DNA of 64,000 nucleotides from assembly GCA_024236075.1 (NCBI GenBank), contig JACKLE010000001.1, forward strand, positions 456,932 to 520,931, written 5' to 3'. The DNA comes from Alphaproteobacteria bacterium (GTDB taxonomy: Bacteria; Pseudomonadota; Alphaproteobacteria; JACAEB01). Made by a program: the position numbers and the translations under genes. Numbering within the stretch: position 1 is the stretch's first letter; each line of letters opens with the position of its first letter. The notes below the pieces were generated by a model. It worked only from the letters and a program-made list of their open reading frames with translations. It did not search any database and was not told the DNA's origin. Positions 47,272 through 56,711 of this stretch are shown here, piece by piece.

Positions 47272-48618
47272 ATGCGTTATCTGCCGCTCAATGCCGAGGA
47301 CCGGCGCGCCATGCTGGCGACGATCGGGGTGCGGAGCGTCGATGAGCTCTTCCGCGACGTGCCCAAGGAAGCGCGCCTCGACGAACCGCTCGATCTGCCC
47401 CGCCATATGGGCGAGCTCGAGGTCGAGCGGGCGCTGACCTCGCTCGCCGCGCAAAGCGTGAGCGCGGGCTCCGTGCCGTTCTTCGTCGGCTGCGGCGCCT
47501 ATCGCCATCACGTCCCGGCCTCGGTCGACCACCTCATTCAGCGCTCGGAGTTTCTGACGGCCTATACGCCCTATCAGCCGGAGATCGCGCAGGGCACGCT
47601 GCAATATCTCTTCGAGTTCCAGACCATGGTGGCCCGCCTTGCCGGCCTCGAGGTCGCGAACGCCTCCATGTACGACGGCTCCACGGCCGCGGGCGAGGCC
47701 GTCCAGATGGCGGCGCGCGTGACGAAGCGCTCGAAGGCCGTGCTGTCGGGCGGGCTTCACCCGCAATATCGCGATGTCATCGAGACCTATGTGCGCTATC
47801 AGGACGACGAGATCGTCGCGGCGCCCATGGCGCTCGGGGCCGAGCCCGGCCTTGCCGATCTGATCGACGAGGACACGGCCTGCGTCGTGGTGCAGACGCC
47901 GTCCGTGTTCGGAACGCCGGTCGACCTGCGCCCCATCGCGGCGGCGGCGCATGCGAAGGGCGCGCTTCTCGTCGCCGTGGTGACGGAGGTCGTCTCGCTC
48001 GGCCTCCTCGAAAGCCCCGGCGCGATGGGCGCGGACATCGTGGTGGGCGAGGGGCAGGGGCTCGGCGTCGGCCTCAATTTCGGCGGTCCCTATGTCGGGC
48101 TCTTCGCGACGCGCGCGAAGTTCCTGCGCCAGATGCCGGGGCGCCTCGCCGGCGAGACGGTCGACGCCGAGGGCCGACCGGGCTATGTGCTCACGCTGTC
48201 GACCCGCGAGCAGCACATTCGCCGCGAGAAGGCGACGAGCAATATCTGCACGAATTCGGGGCTGTGCTGCCTCGCCTTCACGATCCATCTCTCGCTCCTC
48301 GGAGAGGCGGGCTTCACGCGCCTCGCGCGCCTCAACCACGAGGCCGCGATCCGGCTTTCCGACCGGCTCGCGGCGGCGCGCGGCGCCGAGCTCGCGACGC
48401 CCGCCTTCTTCAACGAGTTCACGCTGCGCCTGAAGAAGCCTGCGGCCGGCGTCGTCGAGGCGCTCGCCGCGCGCGGCGTTCTCGGCGGCGTGCCGGCGAG
48501 CCGGCTCCTCCCCGGCGAGACGGCGGCCGAAAATCTCCTCATCGTCGCGGCGACCGAGACGAACACGGACGAAGACATGGAGCGCTTCGCGACGGCGCTC
48601 GCGGAGGTTTTGGCATGA
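47272..48618 (+). CDS. gcvPA: Glycine dehydrogenase (decarboxylating) subunit 1
   Basis: A 448-residue subunit of the split P protein. It begins MRYLPLNAEDRRAMLATIGV and contains GCGAYRHHVPASVDHLIQ, YTPYQPEIAQGTLQYLFEFQ and NASMYDGSTAAGEA, all characteristic. It pairs with GcvPB to decarboxylate glycine, giving the aminomethyl group to lipoyl-GcvH. The stop overlaps the gcvPB start (ATGA), so the subunits are made together. Confidence 0.97.
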   Translation: MRYLPLNAEDRRAMLATIGVRSVDELFRDVPKEARLDEPLDLPRHMGELEVERALTSLAAQSVSAGSVPFFVGCGAYRHHVPASVDHLIQRSEFLTAYTPYQPEIAQGTLQYLFEFQTMVARLAGLEVANASMYDGSTAAGEAVQMAARVTKRSKAVLSGGLHPQYRDVIETYVRYQDDEIVAAPMALGAEPGLADLIDEDTACVVVQTPSVFGTPVDLRPIAAAAHAKGALLVAVVTEVVSLGLLESPGAMGADIVVGEGQGLGVGLNFGGPYVGLFATRAKFLRQMPGRLAGETVDAEGRPGYVLTLSTREQHIRREKATSNICTNSGLCCLAFTIHLSLLGEAGFTRLARLNHEAAIRLSDRLAAARGAELATPAFFNEFTLRLKKPAAGVVEALAARGVLGGVPASRLLPGETAAENLLIVAATETNTDEDMERFATALAEVLA

Positions 48619-50177
48619 GCGACGCGCAAGGCCGTCCGACCCAGCCCGACATCTCGGCCGCCGGAGCCCCGCCCGCCACCTTCTCGGGCGACCGTGGCCT
48701 CGCCCTCGAGGAGGCCTCGATCTTCGCCTTGAGCCGCGCGGGCGTCACGGGCGTCGACCTTCCGGAGCCCAAGGGCGTCGCGCCCCGGCTCGCGGGCCTC
48801 GAGCGCAAAGGCGCGATCGGCCTGCCGGGACTCTCGGAGCCCGAGGTCGTGCGCCATTTCGTGCGCCTCAGCCGGCGCAACTATGCGATCGACCTCGGCG
48901 TGTTCCCGCTCGGCTCGTGCACGATGAAGCACAATCCGCGCCTCAACGAGAAGATGGCGCGGCTTCCGGGCTTCGCGGACCTGCATCCCCTTCAGCCCGT
49001 CTCGACGGTGCAGGGCGCTCTCGGGCTCATCGACAGCCTCGCCCATTGGCTGAAGGTGCTGACCGGGCTTCCTGTCATCGCCATGTCGCCCAAGGCGGGC
49101 GCGCATGGCGAGCTTTGCGGGATGATGGCGATCCGCGCCGCGATCGACGCGCGCGGCGAGCGCCGCCGCCGGGTGCTGGTGCCCGCCTCCGCCCACGGAA
49201 CGAATCCCGCGACCGCCGCGCAGTGCGGCTTCGAGGTGGATGAGATCGCGGGCGACGCGACGGGCCGCGTGAGCGCCGCATCGGTCGCCGAGCGGCTGGG
49301 GCCCGACGTCGCCGGCATCATGCTCACCAATCCCAACACCTGCGGGCTCTTCGAGCGCGAGGTGCGCGAGATCGCCGCGCGGGTGCACGAGGCGGGCGGC
49401 TATTTCTATTGCGACGGCGCGAACTTCAACGCGCTCGTCGGGCGCGTGCGGCCCGGCGATCTCGGCGTCGACGCCATGCACATCAACCTGCACAAGACCT
49501 TCTCGACGCCCCATGGCGGGGGCGGGCCGGGAGCGGGTCCCGTCGCCTTCTCGGAAGCGCTCGCCCCCTTCGCGCCGCGCCCATGGGTCGTGCACGGAGC
49601 GGCGGGCTTCGCCCTCGTCGAGGCGGAAGGCGATGCGAAAGGGGCGAAGCCCTTCGGCCGCCTCACGGCCTTCCATGGGCAGATGGGCATGTTCGTGCGC
49701 GCGCTCGCCTACATGATGAGCCATGGCGGCGACGGCCTTCGGCAGGTGGCCGAGGACGCCGTTCTCAACGCCAACTACGTGATGGCGTGCCTCAAGGACG
49801 CGATGAGCGTGCCCTTCGCGGGCCCCTGCATGCACGAGGCGCTCTTCGACGACGCCTTCCTCGAGGGCACGGGGGTCGCGACCCTCGATTTCGCCAAGGC
49901 GCTCATCGACGAGGGCTATCATCCGATGACGGTCTATTTCCCGCTCGTCGTGCACGGGGCGATGCTGGTGGAGCCGACCGAGACCGAGTCGAAGGAGAGC
50001 CTCGACCGCTTCATTGCCTCGATGCGGGGCCTCGCGCTCGCGGCGAAGGCGGGCGATGCCGCGCGCTTCAAGGGGGCGCCCTTCTACGCCCCCCGCCGGC
50101 GGCTCGACGAGACGCAGGCGGCGCGAAAGCCCGTGCTGGTGGCGGCGGAGGCGAGTCCGCGCGCGGCGGCCGAATAG
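48615..50177 (+). CDS. gcvPB: Glycine dehydrogenase (decarboxylating) subunit 2
   Basis: A 520-residue PLP-binding subunit. The PLP lysine lies in INLHKTFSTPHGGGGPG, and other marks are FPLGSCTMKHNPRLNE and VPASAHGTNPATAAQCG. The ATG at 48615 overlaps the gcvPA stop by four bases. About 35 residues beyond the usual N-terminus and an Ala/Arg-rich tail are host-specific additions. Last gene of the riboswitch operon; no gcvL follows. Confidence 0.96.
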   Translation: MSDAQGRPTQPDISAAGAPPATFSGDRGLALEEASIFALSRAGVTGVDLPEPKGVAPRLAGLERKGAIGLPGLSEPEVVRHFVRLSRRNYAIDLGVFPLGSCTMKHNPRLNEKMARLPGFADLHPLQPVSTVQGALGLIDSLAHWLKVLTGLPVIAMSPKAGAHGELCGMMAIRAAIDARGERRRRVLVPASAHGTNPATAAQCGFEVDEIAGDATGRVSAASVAERLGPDVAGIMLTNPNTCGLFEREVREIAARVHEAGGYFYCDGANFNALVGRVRPGDLGVDAMHINLHKTFSTPHGGGGPGAGPVAFSEALAPFAPRPWVVHGAAGFALVEAEGDAKGAKPFGRLTAFHGQMGMFVRALAYMMSHGGDGLRQVAEDAVLNANYVMACLKDAMSVPFAGPCMHEALFDDAFLEGTGVATLDFAKALIDEGYHPMTVYFPLVVHGAMLVEPTETESKESLDRFIASMRGLALAAKAGDAARFKGAPFYAPRRRLDETQAARKPVLVAAEASPRAAAE

Positions 50178-50335
50178 CTCCGAAAGACCTGCTTCCGAGG
50201 AGCAGGCCGCTCCAAACCGCGAGCGACGCCACACCGTCGAGCCCATTCCGTGCCCGGATTGGGACCGGGACTTGCGAACGGCGCCGCCGGACTCCGGCAT
50301 CCGGGGTTGCGGCGATGGCGGCCCCAAGAACGGCC

Positions 50336-50414
50336 GTCACCCCGCGCTTGAGGCGCGGGATCCATAGCCATCGGCGCCGCGATCGTGGGTCCCGCGGTCA
50401 CGCCGCGGGATGAC
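50336..50414. repeat. Dispersed palindromic repeat B (REP-like)
   Basis: Two hairpins in the 270-base gap after gcvPB: CCCGCGC-ttgag-GCGCGGG at 50341-50359 and CCCGCGG-tcacg-CCGCGGG at 50391-50409, inside an outer inverted GTCA-CCC / GGGATGAC pair. It looks like a bipartite REP element of the kind common in high-GC alphaproteobacteria. Only one copy is seen in the window. Confidence 0.6.
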
Positions 50415-50450
50415 CGTCGCGATCGGGGCGAGCCCGCGCCGCCGGCGCGA

Positions 50451-50957
50451 TCAGTTCAGCCGGCCCTTGAGCTCGTCGATCGAGCGGGCGATGACCTCGG
50501 CATCCTCGGTCGGACCGATGCGGTCGGCGACGAGGCGGCGCGACGCCGCTATGGCGAGGTCGGTCGCGACGGCGCGCACCTCGGCGACGGCGTCGTTCTG
50601 GGCCTGGACGATCTTCGCCTCGGCCATCTTGGTGCGCCGCTCCACCTGCGCGGCGAGCGCGGCGCGGCTCTCCTCGGCGAAGCGCTTCGCCTCGGCCTTG
50701 GCGCGCTCGACGATGGCTTCCGCCTCCTTCTCGGCGTCGCGCTGCTTGCGCTGATAGGTCGCGAGCAGAGCCTGCGCCTCCTCGCGCAGCGAGCGCGCGT
50801 CGTCGAGCTCCTTGCGGATTTTCGCCGCGCGCTCGTCGAGGGTGCGCGCGACCATCTTCGGCGCGCCGGTCAGCATGAGGACGATGAGGAAGAGGACGAG
50901 GCCGACGAGCGCATAGAACGTCGCATCGAAGGCGAAGGCGGCGGCGTGCTCTTCCAT
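50451..50957 (-). CDS. atpF: ATP synthase F0 subunit b
   Basis: A 168-residue b subunit: a membrane helix (FYALVGLVLFLIVLMLTGAP) and a long coiled-coil stalk rich in Ala, Glu, Lys and Arg (EKEAEAIVERAKAEAKRFAEESR in parts). It joins F0 to F1 as a heterodimer with the b' subunit encoded just upstream. Last gene of the F0 operon, with no F1 genes in the window. Confidence 0.94.
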   Translation of the reverse strand: MEEHAAAFAFDATFYALVGLVLFLIVLMLTGAPKMVARTLDERAAKIRKELDDARSLREEAQALLATYQRKQRDAEKEAEAIVERAKAEAKRFAEESRAALAAQVERRTKMAEAKIVQAQNDAVAEVRAVATDLAIAASRRLVADRIGPTEDAEVIARSIDELKGRLN

Positions 50958-50977
50958 GGCGTCGTGCCCCTGATCCC

Positions 50978-51553
50978 TCAGCGCCGGGCGCTGAACTCGG
51001 CGTCGATGTAGCGGCCCGCCGTCTCGCGGTCGACCGCCTGGCCGAGCACCTGCTCGATGATGGCGACCATCGCCTCGCTCGCGATGCCGCGCACGCGCGC
51101 GAGCGCGTTCTCCTTCATCGCGTCGATGCTCGCCTCGGCCTCGGAAAGCTTGAGCTTGAGATCGGCGTCGGTCTCCGCCTTCAGGGCGTCGATCTCGCCC
51201 GTGATCCGCCCGCGCGTCTCGTTGGCGATGGCGAGCGCCTTGGTGCGGGCCTCGGCGAGCGCGGCCTCGTAGGCCGCGATGGCGGCCTCCGATTCGGCGC
51301 GCAGCTCCTCGGCCTTGTCGAGATCCGTCGCGATCCGGAGCCGGCGCTCCTCGAGCACGCCCGCGATGCGCGGGAGCGCGACGCGCGACATCATCACGTA
51401 GAGCGCGCCGAAGGCGATGACGAGCCAGAAGATCTGCGAGGGGAAATAGGTCGGGTCGAACGGGGGAAAGCTCCCCGAATGACCCGCGTCCCCATGCGCG
51501 ACCGTCGCGGTCTCGACCGTGGCGTCGTGCGCGTCGTGATCGGTCTCAGCCAT
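50978..51553 (-). CDS. atpG: ATP synthase F0 subunit b'
   Basis: A 191-residue b' subunit. It begins with a His/Asp-rich, soluble N-terminus (MAETDHDAHDATVETATVAH), then a membrane helix (IFWLVIAFGALYVMMSRVAL) and a coiled-coil stalk. The pair b' plus b is typical of alphaproteobacteria and photosynthetic lineages. Twenty bases precede atpF and 24 follow atpE, indicating one transcript. Confidence 0.92.
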   Translation of the reverse strand: MAETDHDAHDATVETATVAHGDAGHSGSFPPFDPTYFPSQIFWLVIAFGALYVMMSRVALPRIAGVLEERRLRIATDLDKAEELRAESEAAIAAYEAALAEARTKALAIANETRGRITGEIDALKAETDADLKLKLSEAEASIDAMKENALARVRGIASEAMVAIIEQVLGQAVDRETAGRYIDAEFSARR

Positions 51554-51577
51554 GCCTCAAGGCCCTGCCTTCGCGCC

Positions 51578-51808
51578 TCAGACGGGCACGAAGAGAAGGA
51601 TGAGGGCGATGAGGAGGCCGAAGATGCCCATGGCTTCCGAGAGGGCGACGCCCACGAAGAGCATGCCCGTCTGGCTGCCGGCGGCGCCCGGATTGCGCAG
51701 CGCGCCCTGCAGGAAGTTGCCGAAGATGACGCCCACGCCGATACCGGCGCCCGCCATCCCCATCGTCGCAAGGCCTGCGCCGATCATTTTTGCGGCTTCG
51801 GGTTCCAT
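51578..51808 (-). CDS. atpE: ATP synthase F0 subunit c
   Basis: A 76-residue hairpin of two membrane helices forming the rotor ring. The glycine-rich first helix (MAGAGIGVGVIFGNFL) and the essential carboxylate Glu58 in VALSEAMGIFGLLIAL are clear. Length is within the usual 75-85. It lies between atpB and the b' gene, 52 bases after atpB. Confidence 0.97.
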   Translation of the reverse strand: MEPEAAKMIGAGLATMGMAGAGIGVGVIFGNFLQGALRNPGAAGSQTGMLFVGVALSEAMGIFGLLIALILLFVPV

Positions 51809-51860
51809 GGCTCGATGCTCCTGTTTGAAGTGCTTCTGAAGTCGGGACCGCAGCGGATGC

Positions 51861-52613
51861 TCAGTGCCCGGGGTGAATCGCGTCGTTGAGATAGACGCAG
51901 GTGAGGATGGCGAAGACGAAGGCCTGAAGGAAGGCGACGAGAAACTCGAGCGCGGTGAGCGCCACGGTCATGAGCAGCGGCAGCCCGGCGGCCGGAACGC
52001 CCCACCAGGCCTCGACGGCGGCGAGTGTCGCGACGAAGCCCGCGAAGACCTTGAGCGTGATGTGGCCGGCCAGGACGTTGGCGAAAAGCCGCAGGGAGAG
52101 GCTCACGGGCCGCACGAGGAACGAGAAGATCTCGATCGGAACGAGCAGCGGCAGCATGACCCACGGCACGCCCTTGGGGACGAACAGCCCCAGGAAGTGC
52201 AGGCCGTGCTTGTAGAAGCCGTAGAAGACGACGATCCCGATGACGAGCAGCGCCATCACCGCCGTGATCACGATATGGCTCGTGAAGGTGAAGGCGTAGG
52301 GGAACATCCCCACCATGTTGGCGAAGAGGATGAAGACGAACAGCGTGAAGACGAGGGGAAAGAACTTCATCCCGTCCGAGCCCGCCGTACTTCGCACCAT
52401 GTCGGCGATGAAGCCGTAGATGAGCTCGGTCACGGACTGCACGCGGCCGGGAACGAGCGCCCGCCCACCCATGCTCATGGTCAGGAAAACGGTCAGGGCC
52501 GCCGCCGCGCCGAGCATGTAGAGCCCGGAATTGGTGAGGGATACGTCGAGCCCCCCGATCTCGAGCGGGACGATCGGCTTGATCTGGAACTGATGGATCG
52601 GATCGTTCGACAC
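51861..52613 (-). CDS. atpB: ATP synthase F0 subunit a
   Basis: A 250-residue stator subunit with five or six membrane helices. The essential Arg is in PVSLSLRLFANVLAGHITL, and FPYAFTFTSHIVITAVMALL and the C-terminal FLQAFVFAILTCVYLNDAI are characteristic. It forms the proton half-channels against the c ring. It lies between atpI and atpE on the same strand. Confidence 0.97.
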   Translation of the reverse strand: MSNDPIHQFQIKPIVPLEIGGLDVSLTNSGLYMLGAAAALTVFLTMSMGGRALVPGRVQSVTELIYGFIADMVRSTAGSDGMKFFPLVFTLFVFILFANMVGMFPYAFTFTSHIVITAVMALLVIGIVVFYGFYKHGLHFLGLFVPKGVPWVMLPLLVPIEIFSFLVRPVSLSLRLFANVLAGHITLKVFAGFVATLAAVEAWWGVPAAGLPLLMTVALTALEFLVAFLQAFVFAILTCVYLNDAIHPGH

Positions 52614-52670
52614 GCCGGTCTCGCTTCAGTGGGGCCGCTGCCCCGTAAAGATCGGTTCGGCTCGGGGCGC

Positions 52671-53003
52671 CTAGCGGCCGTTGCCGTCGTTCCGCTTCTC
52701 GGACCGGATGCCGGCCCGCGCGACGTTGAGAAAGCCCCCCGCCACGCCGAAGACGAAGCAGAGGATGAAGAGCCAGGGCGAAGTCCCCAGCAGATAGTCA
52801 AGACCGTAGCCCACGAGGGCCCCGACGATCGCGCCCGCCACGAGCTCCGTAGACAGACGGAACGCAACCGCCACCCCACTGCGATCGGCCGCGGGCTTAT
52901 TGCCCTCGTCGGCCTTTCGGGCCGCGCGCAGGCCGCGCTCCAGCTCCCTGAGCCGGTCGCCGTCCCCATCCGGTCCGCCGCCGGGTCGGTCCTGATCGGA
53001 CAT
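52671..53003 (-). CDS. atpI: ATP synthase protein I (AtpI/AtpQ family)
   Basis: A 110-residue protein with a charged, glycine-rich N-terminus and two hydrophobic segments (LVAGAIVGALVGYGLDYLL and LFILCFVFGVAGGFLNVA). AtpI-type proteins assist F0 assembly. ATG 53003 is preceded by CGGAGGAC at good distance. It is first in the F0 operon, with the atp promoter presumably in the 150 bases between it and smc. Confidence 0.9.
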   Translation of the reverse strand: MSDQDRPGGGPDGDGDRLRELERGLRAARKADEGNKPAADRSGVAVAFRLSTELVAGAIVGALVGYGLDYLLGTSPWLFILCFVFGVAGGFLNVARAGIRSEKRNDGNGR

Positions 53004-53155
53004 GGCCGTCCTCCGGGACTTCATCCCTGCCGCAAGCCCGTGTTCGCGCTAGTGGAATCGCGCCCCGTCGCCCAAGCGCGGCGGAAGCTAAAGGGCATGC
53101 TGCAGTGTGTCAAGAAAAGCGTCCGCCCCGCGCAATTGCGCCGCAGGGCGCGCCC

Positions 53156-56100
53156 TCAGCCGGCTAGGGCGACGCGCTCGGCATCGGCGAGATCGACCGA
53201 GACGAGCTGGCTGACGCCGCGCTCCGCCATGGTGACCCCGAAGAGGCGGTCGAGCCGCGACATGGTGAGCGGGTGGTGCGTGATGACGAGGAAGCGCGTC
53301 TCCGTGAGGCGGCGCATCTCGTCGAGCAGATTGCAGAAGCGGTCCACATTGGCGTCGTCGAGCGGCGCGTCGACCTCGTCGAGCACGCAGATCGGCGCCG
53401 GATTCGTGAGGAAGACCGCGAATATGAGCGACATGGCGGTCAAGGCCTGCTCGCCGCCCGACAAAAGCGACATGGTCTGAAGCCGCTTGCCGGGAGGGCG
53501 GGCGAAAATCTCGAGGCCCGCCTGGAGGGGATCGTCGGCCTCGGTGAGCTTCAGCTCCGCCGCGCCGCCGTTGAAGAGGCGGGTGAAGAGCTGCTCGAAA
53601 TGGGCGCGCACGGCCTCGAACGCCTCGCTCAGGCGTTCCCGGCCTTCCTTGTTGAGGCTCGAGATCGCCTGGCGCAGACGGTCGATCGCCTCCTCCAGAT
53701 CGTGCCTCTCGGCATTGAGCTCGTTGAGGCGCGTCTCGCACTCTTCCGCTTCGATCTCGGCACGGAGATTGACTGCGCCCAGGGCCTCGCGGTCGCGGCG
53801 GAAGCGGTCGAGCTGGCCCTCGATCTCCGAAAGCTCCGGCAGGCCGTCGAGGCTCTCGATGCCGGCCTTGGAGAGCGCCTCTTCCGGCGCGCAGTCGAAG
53901 GCCTCGCGGATGCGCTCGGCGCTCTCGGCGAGGCGCTGGCGATGGCCCTGCAGCGTCGCCTCCTCGCGGGCGCGCGCAAGGCCGATCTCGTGGGCGGCGG
54001 CCTCGGCGGCGCGGTGAGCCTCGCGGGCGGCGCGGTGCGCGGCCTCGCCTTCGGCGAGACGGTCGCCGGCCTCCCGGCGCGCGGCCTCCGCCTCGGCGAA
54101 AGTCTCGCCGAGCGACCGGAGATTTGCAGCGATCTCGTCCGGCACGGCGCGAGCGCGCTCGAGCGCGCCCTTGAGGCCGCCCGCCCGCTCGGTGAGGCGC
54201 GCGCTCTGCGCGAGGGCCCGCTCGATGCGCTCCTTCCAGGCCCGCGTCTCCTCGGCGATGGCCTGCTGCCGGGAGCGTCGCATCTCGCCGTCGCGCTTCA
54301 GCGTGTCGAGCGCGACCTGCGCGGCGGAGGAGGCCGCGCGGGCCTCGGCGGTCTCGAGCTGCGCGGCCTCGGCGGCGGCCTTGAGGGCCTCTCCGTCGGG
54401 CAGTCGCCCGAGCGTGCCTTCGGCCGCGCTCAACGCCTCGGACACGTCGGACTGCTCGGCCCGCAGGTGCTGGAGCTCGGCCGTGAGCCCGGACAGGCGC
54501 TCGCGCGCACCGGCCGCGGCCCGCTCGGCGGCCCCGAGCTTCGCGCGCGCCCTGGCGAGCTCTCCCTCGGCGGCGCGCAGGGCTGCGCGCGCCTCGCGCT
54601 CGGCGAGGAGCGTCGCCTCGCCGGCGCGGCGGGCGGCGTCATGGCCGTCGCGGGCGGCGCGGGCGGCCGCTTCCGCATTGGGCAGCGCCTGCTCGAGCTC
54701 CTTCAGCCGGTTGCGCTGGGCGAGACGCTGGGCGGCGGGCGTCGGCGCCTCGGCGCTCACGGCAAACCCGTCCCAGCGCCAGAGATCGCCGCGGCGCGAG
54801 ACCAGCCGCTGGCCCGGCTTGAGGCGCGCCTGAAGGAAGCCGCCCTGTCCGTCCTCGACGACGCCGACCTGGGAGAGGCGGCGGTCGAGCGCCGTCGGCG
54901 CGTCGACGAGCGCGGAGAGCGGCACGGCGCCCTCCGGCAGAGGCGGGAAGGGCGCGCCCGGCGGCAGCGTGCGCCAGTGGAGCGGCGCGGCCTCGTCGGT
55001 CGACGCGTTGAGGTCGTCGCCGAGCGCGGCGCCCAGCGCCGCCTCGAAGCCCGGCGCGACCGTGAGCTGGTCGACGACCGGCGGCCAGAGCGCGCCGGCC
55101 TCGAGCTTCAGGAGCGCGACCAGCGCCTCCGCCTCGGCCTTGAGCCTCGCGACCTGCCGGTCGGCCTCGGAGAGCGGACCGCGGGCCGTGCGCTCGTCGG
55201 TCTCCGCGGCTTCGCGCGCGGTCTCCGCGCCGCGAACCGTCCCGGCGCGCTCCTCGACCAGCCGCTCGGCGCTCTCGACCTCGGCGCGAGCCGCGAGGGA
55301 GAGAGCCTCCGCCTCGCGGTCGGCGCCGGCCGTCGCGAGCTCGGCCTCGCGCGCGGCGAGGCGTTCGGCAAGTCGGGTCGCCCGCGCGGAAAGCTCGGCG
55401 AGGCGGGCGCGGGCCGCCTGCTCGTCGGCGCGGGCCCTCGCGAGCGCGTCGCGGGCATTGTCGAGCGCGTGCTCGGCGGCGGCGAGGCGCGCGCGCGCGG
55501 CCATGGCGGCCTCCTCCCCGCGTGTCAGCGGTTCGGCGGCGCCTTCCTCGGCGGCGTGCAGCGCGCGCTCCTCCTCGGCGAGGCGTGTGAGGACGCTCTC
55601 GCCGTCCGCAAGGAAGGTGCGCTCGCGATTGAGATCCTCGAACGCGGTGCGCAGATCGGCCTCGAGCCGCGCGATCTCGGCCTGGGCCCGGCGCCCGCTC
55701 TCCTCGAGACGCTCGCGCTCCAGCCCGAGGCGCTGGTGGCGCGCCGCGGCCTCGGCGTCGGCCGCCCGCAGGGGCGTCAGCGCCGCCTGGGACTCGTCCT
55801 CGGCGGCGGCGGCCTGGGAAAGGCGCAAGGTGGCCTCGGCCCCGTCGCGCTCGAGCGTGCGCAGGCTCGCTTCCGCCTCGAGCGCGGCGGCGCCCGCCTC
55901 AGCCCAGCGGGCATGAAGCACCAGCGCCTCGAGCCGCGCGATCTGCTCGCTGAGCCGGCGATAGCGTGTCGCCTGGCGGGCCTGGCGCTTCAGTCCCGAA
56001 AGCTGCGCCTCGATCTGCTGCACCACGTCCTCGACGCGGGCGAGATTGGCCTCGGCGGCCTTCAGCTTGAGCTCCGCCTCGTGACGGCGGGCATGGAGGC

Positions 56101-56614
56101 CGGCAATGCCCGCCGCCTCCTCGAGCACCATGCGCCGCTCGACGGGCTTCGCGTTGATGAGCTGGCCGATCTGGCCCTGCCGCACGAAGGCGGTCGAGTG
56201 CGGGCCCGAGGCGATGTCGGCGAAGAAGGTCTGCACGTCGCGCGCGCGCACTTCCTGGCCGTTGAAGCGGTAGGTGGAGCCGAGCTCCCGCGCGATGCGG
56301 CGTGCGACCTCGAGCTCGGTGGCCTCGTTGAAGCCGGCCGGCGCCCGGCGGTCGTTGTTCTCGAGGGTGAGGCTCACCTCGGCATAGTTGCGCGCCGGCC
56401 GGGCGGAGGCTCCGGCGAAGATCACATCCTCCATGCCGCTGCCGCGCATGCGCTTGGGCGAGTTCTCGCCCATCACCCAGCGCAGGGCCTCGACGAGGTT
56501 CGACTTGCCGCAGCCGTTCGGCCCCACGATGCCCGTGAGCCCGGGCTCGATGGGCAGCTCGGTCGCATCGCAGAACGATTTGAATCCGGAGAGGCGGAGA
56601 CGCGTGACTTTCAC
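53156..56614 (-). CDS. smc: Chromosome segregation protein SMC
   Basis: A 1152-residue ATPase that organises the chromosome. Walker A GPNGCGKSN is at residues 31-39, a long coiled coil (heavy in Ala, Arg, Glu) flanks a hinge near residue 520 (VDQLTVAPGFEAALGAALG), and the C-terminal head has the signature LLSGGEQALTAMSLIF and Walker B PICVLDEVDAPLDDAN. It follows the DsbA-like gene on the same strand. No scpA or scpB gene is in the window. Confidence 0.97.
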   Translation of the reverse strand: MKVTRLRLSGFKSFCDATELPIEPGLTGIVGPNGCGKSNLVEALRWVMGENSPKRMRGSGMEDVIFAGASARPARNYAEVSLTLENNDRRAPAGFNEATELEVARRIARELGSTYRFNGQEVRARDVQTFFADIASGPHSTAFVRQGQIGQLINAKPVERRMVLEEAAGIAGLHARRHEAELKLKAAEANLARVEDVVQQIEAQLSGLKRQARQATRYRRLSEQIARLEALVLHARWAEAGAAALEAEASLRTLERDGAEATLRLSQAAAAEDESQAALTPLRAADAEAAARHQRLGLERERLEESGRRAQAEIARLEADLRTAFEDLNRERTFLADGESVLTRLAEEERALHAAEEGAAEPLTRGEEAAMAARARLAAAEHALDNARDALARARADEQAARARLAELSARATRLAERLAAREAELATAGADREAEALSLAARAEVESAERLVEERAGTVRGAETAREAAETDERTARGPLSEADRQVARLKAEAEALVALLKLEAGALWPPVVDQLTVAPGFEAALGAALGDDLNASTDEAAPLHWRTLPPGAPFPPLPEGAVPLSALVDAPTALDRRLSQVGVVEDGQGGFLQARLKPGQRLVSRRGDLWRWDGFAVSAEAPTPAAQRLAQRNRLKELEQALPNAEAAARAARDGHDAARRAGEATLLAEREARAALRAAEGELARARAKLGAAERAAAGARERLSGLTAELQHLRAEQSDVSEALSAAEGTLGRLPDGEALKAAAEAAQLETAEARAASSAAQVALDTLKRDGEMRRSRQQAIAEETRAWKERIERALAQSARLTERAGGLKGALERARAVPDEIAANLRSLGETFAEAEAARREAGDRLAEGEAAHRAAREAHRAAEAAAHEIGLARAREEATLQGHRQRLAESAERIREAFDCAPEEALSKAGIESLDGLPELSEIEGQLDRFRRDREALGAVNLRAEIEAEECETRLNELNAERHDLEEAIDRLRQAISSLNKEGRERLSEAFEAVRAHFEQLFTRLFNGGAAELKLTEADDPLQAGLEIFARPPGKRLQTMSLLSGGEQALTAMSLIFAVFLTNPAPICVLDEVDAPLDDANVDRFCNLLDEMRRLTETRFLVITHHPLTMSRLDRLFGVTMAERGVSQLVSVDLADAERVALAG

Positions 56615-56711
56615 GTGCGCTCAAGGCTCCAACGCGGCGCGGGGAAGGCCTGCCCCGGATAGACGGATTCGCGGGGCCCCACAACGCCGGGCATGCGGTG
56701 CGGCGCGGCGC

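Noticed and set aside
50188..50206. CCTGCT/AGCAGG hairpin just after gcvPB as a terminator
   Set aside because: Only a 6-bp stem with a 7-base loop and no T-run; too weak to call.
53273..56662. 1129-residue open frame antisense to smc
   Set aside because: Low-complexity Gly/Arg/Leu translation opposite a textbook SMC gene; a codon-bias shadow.
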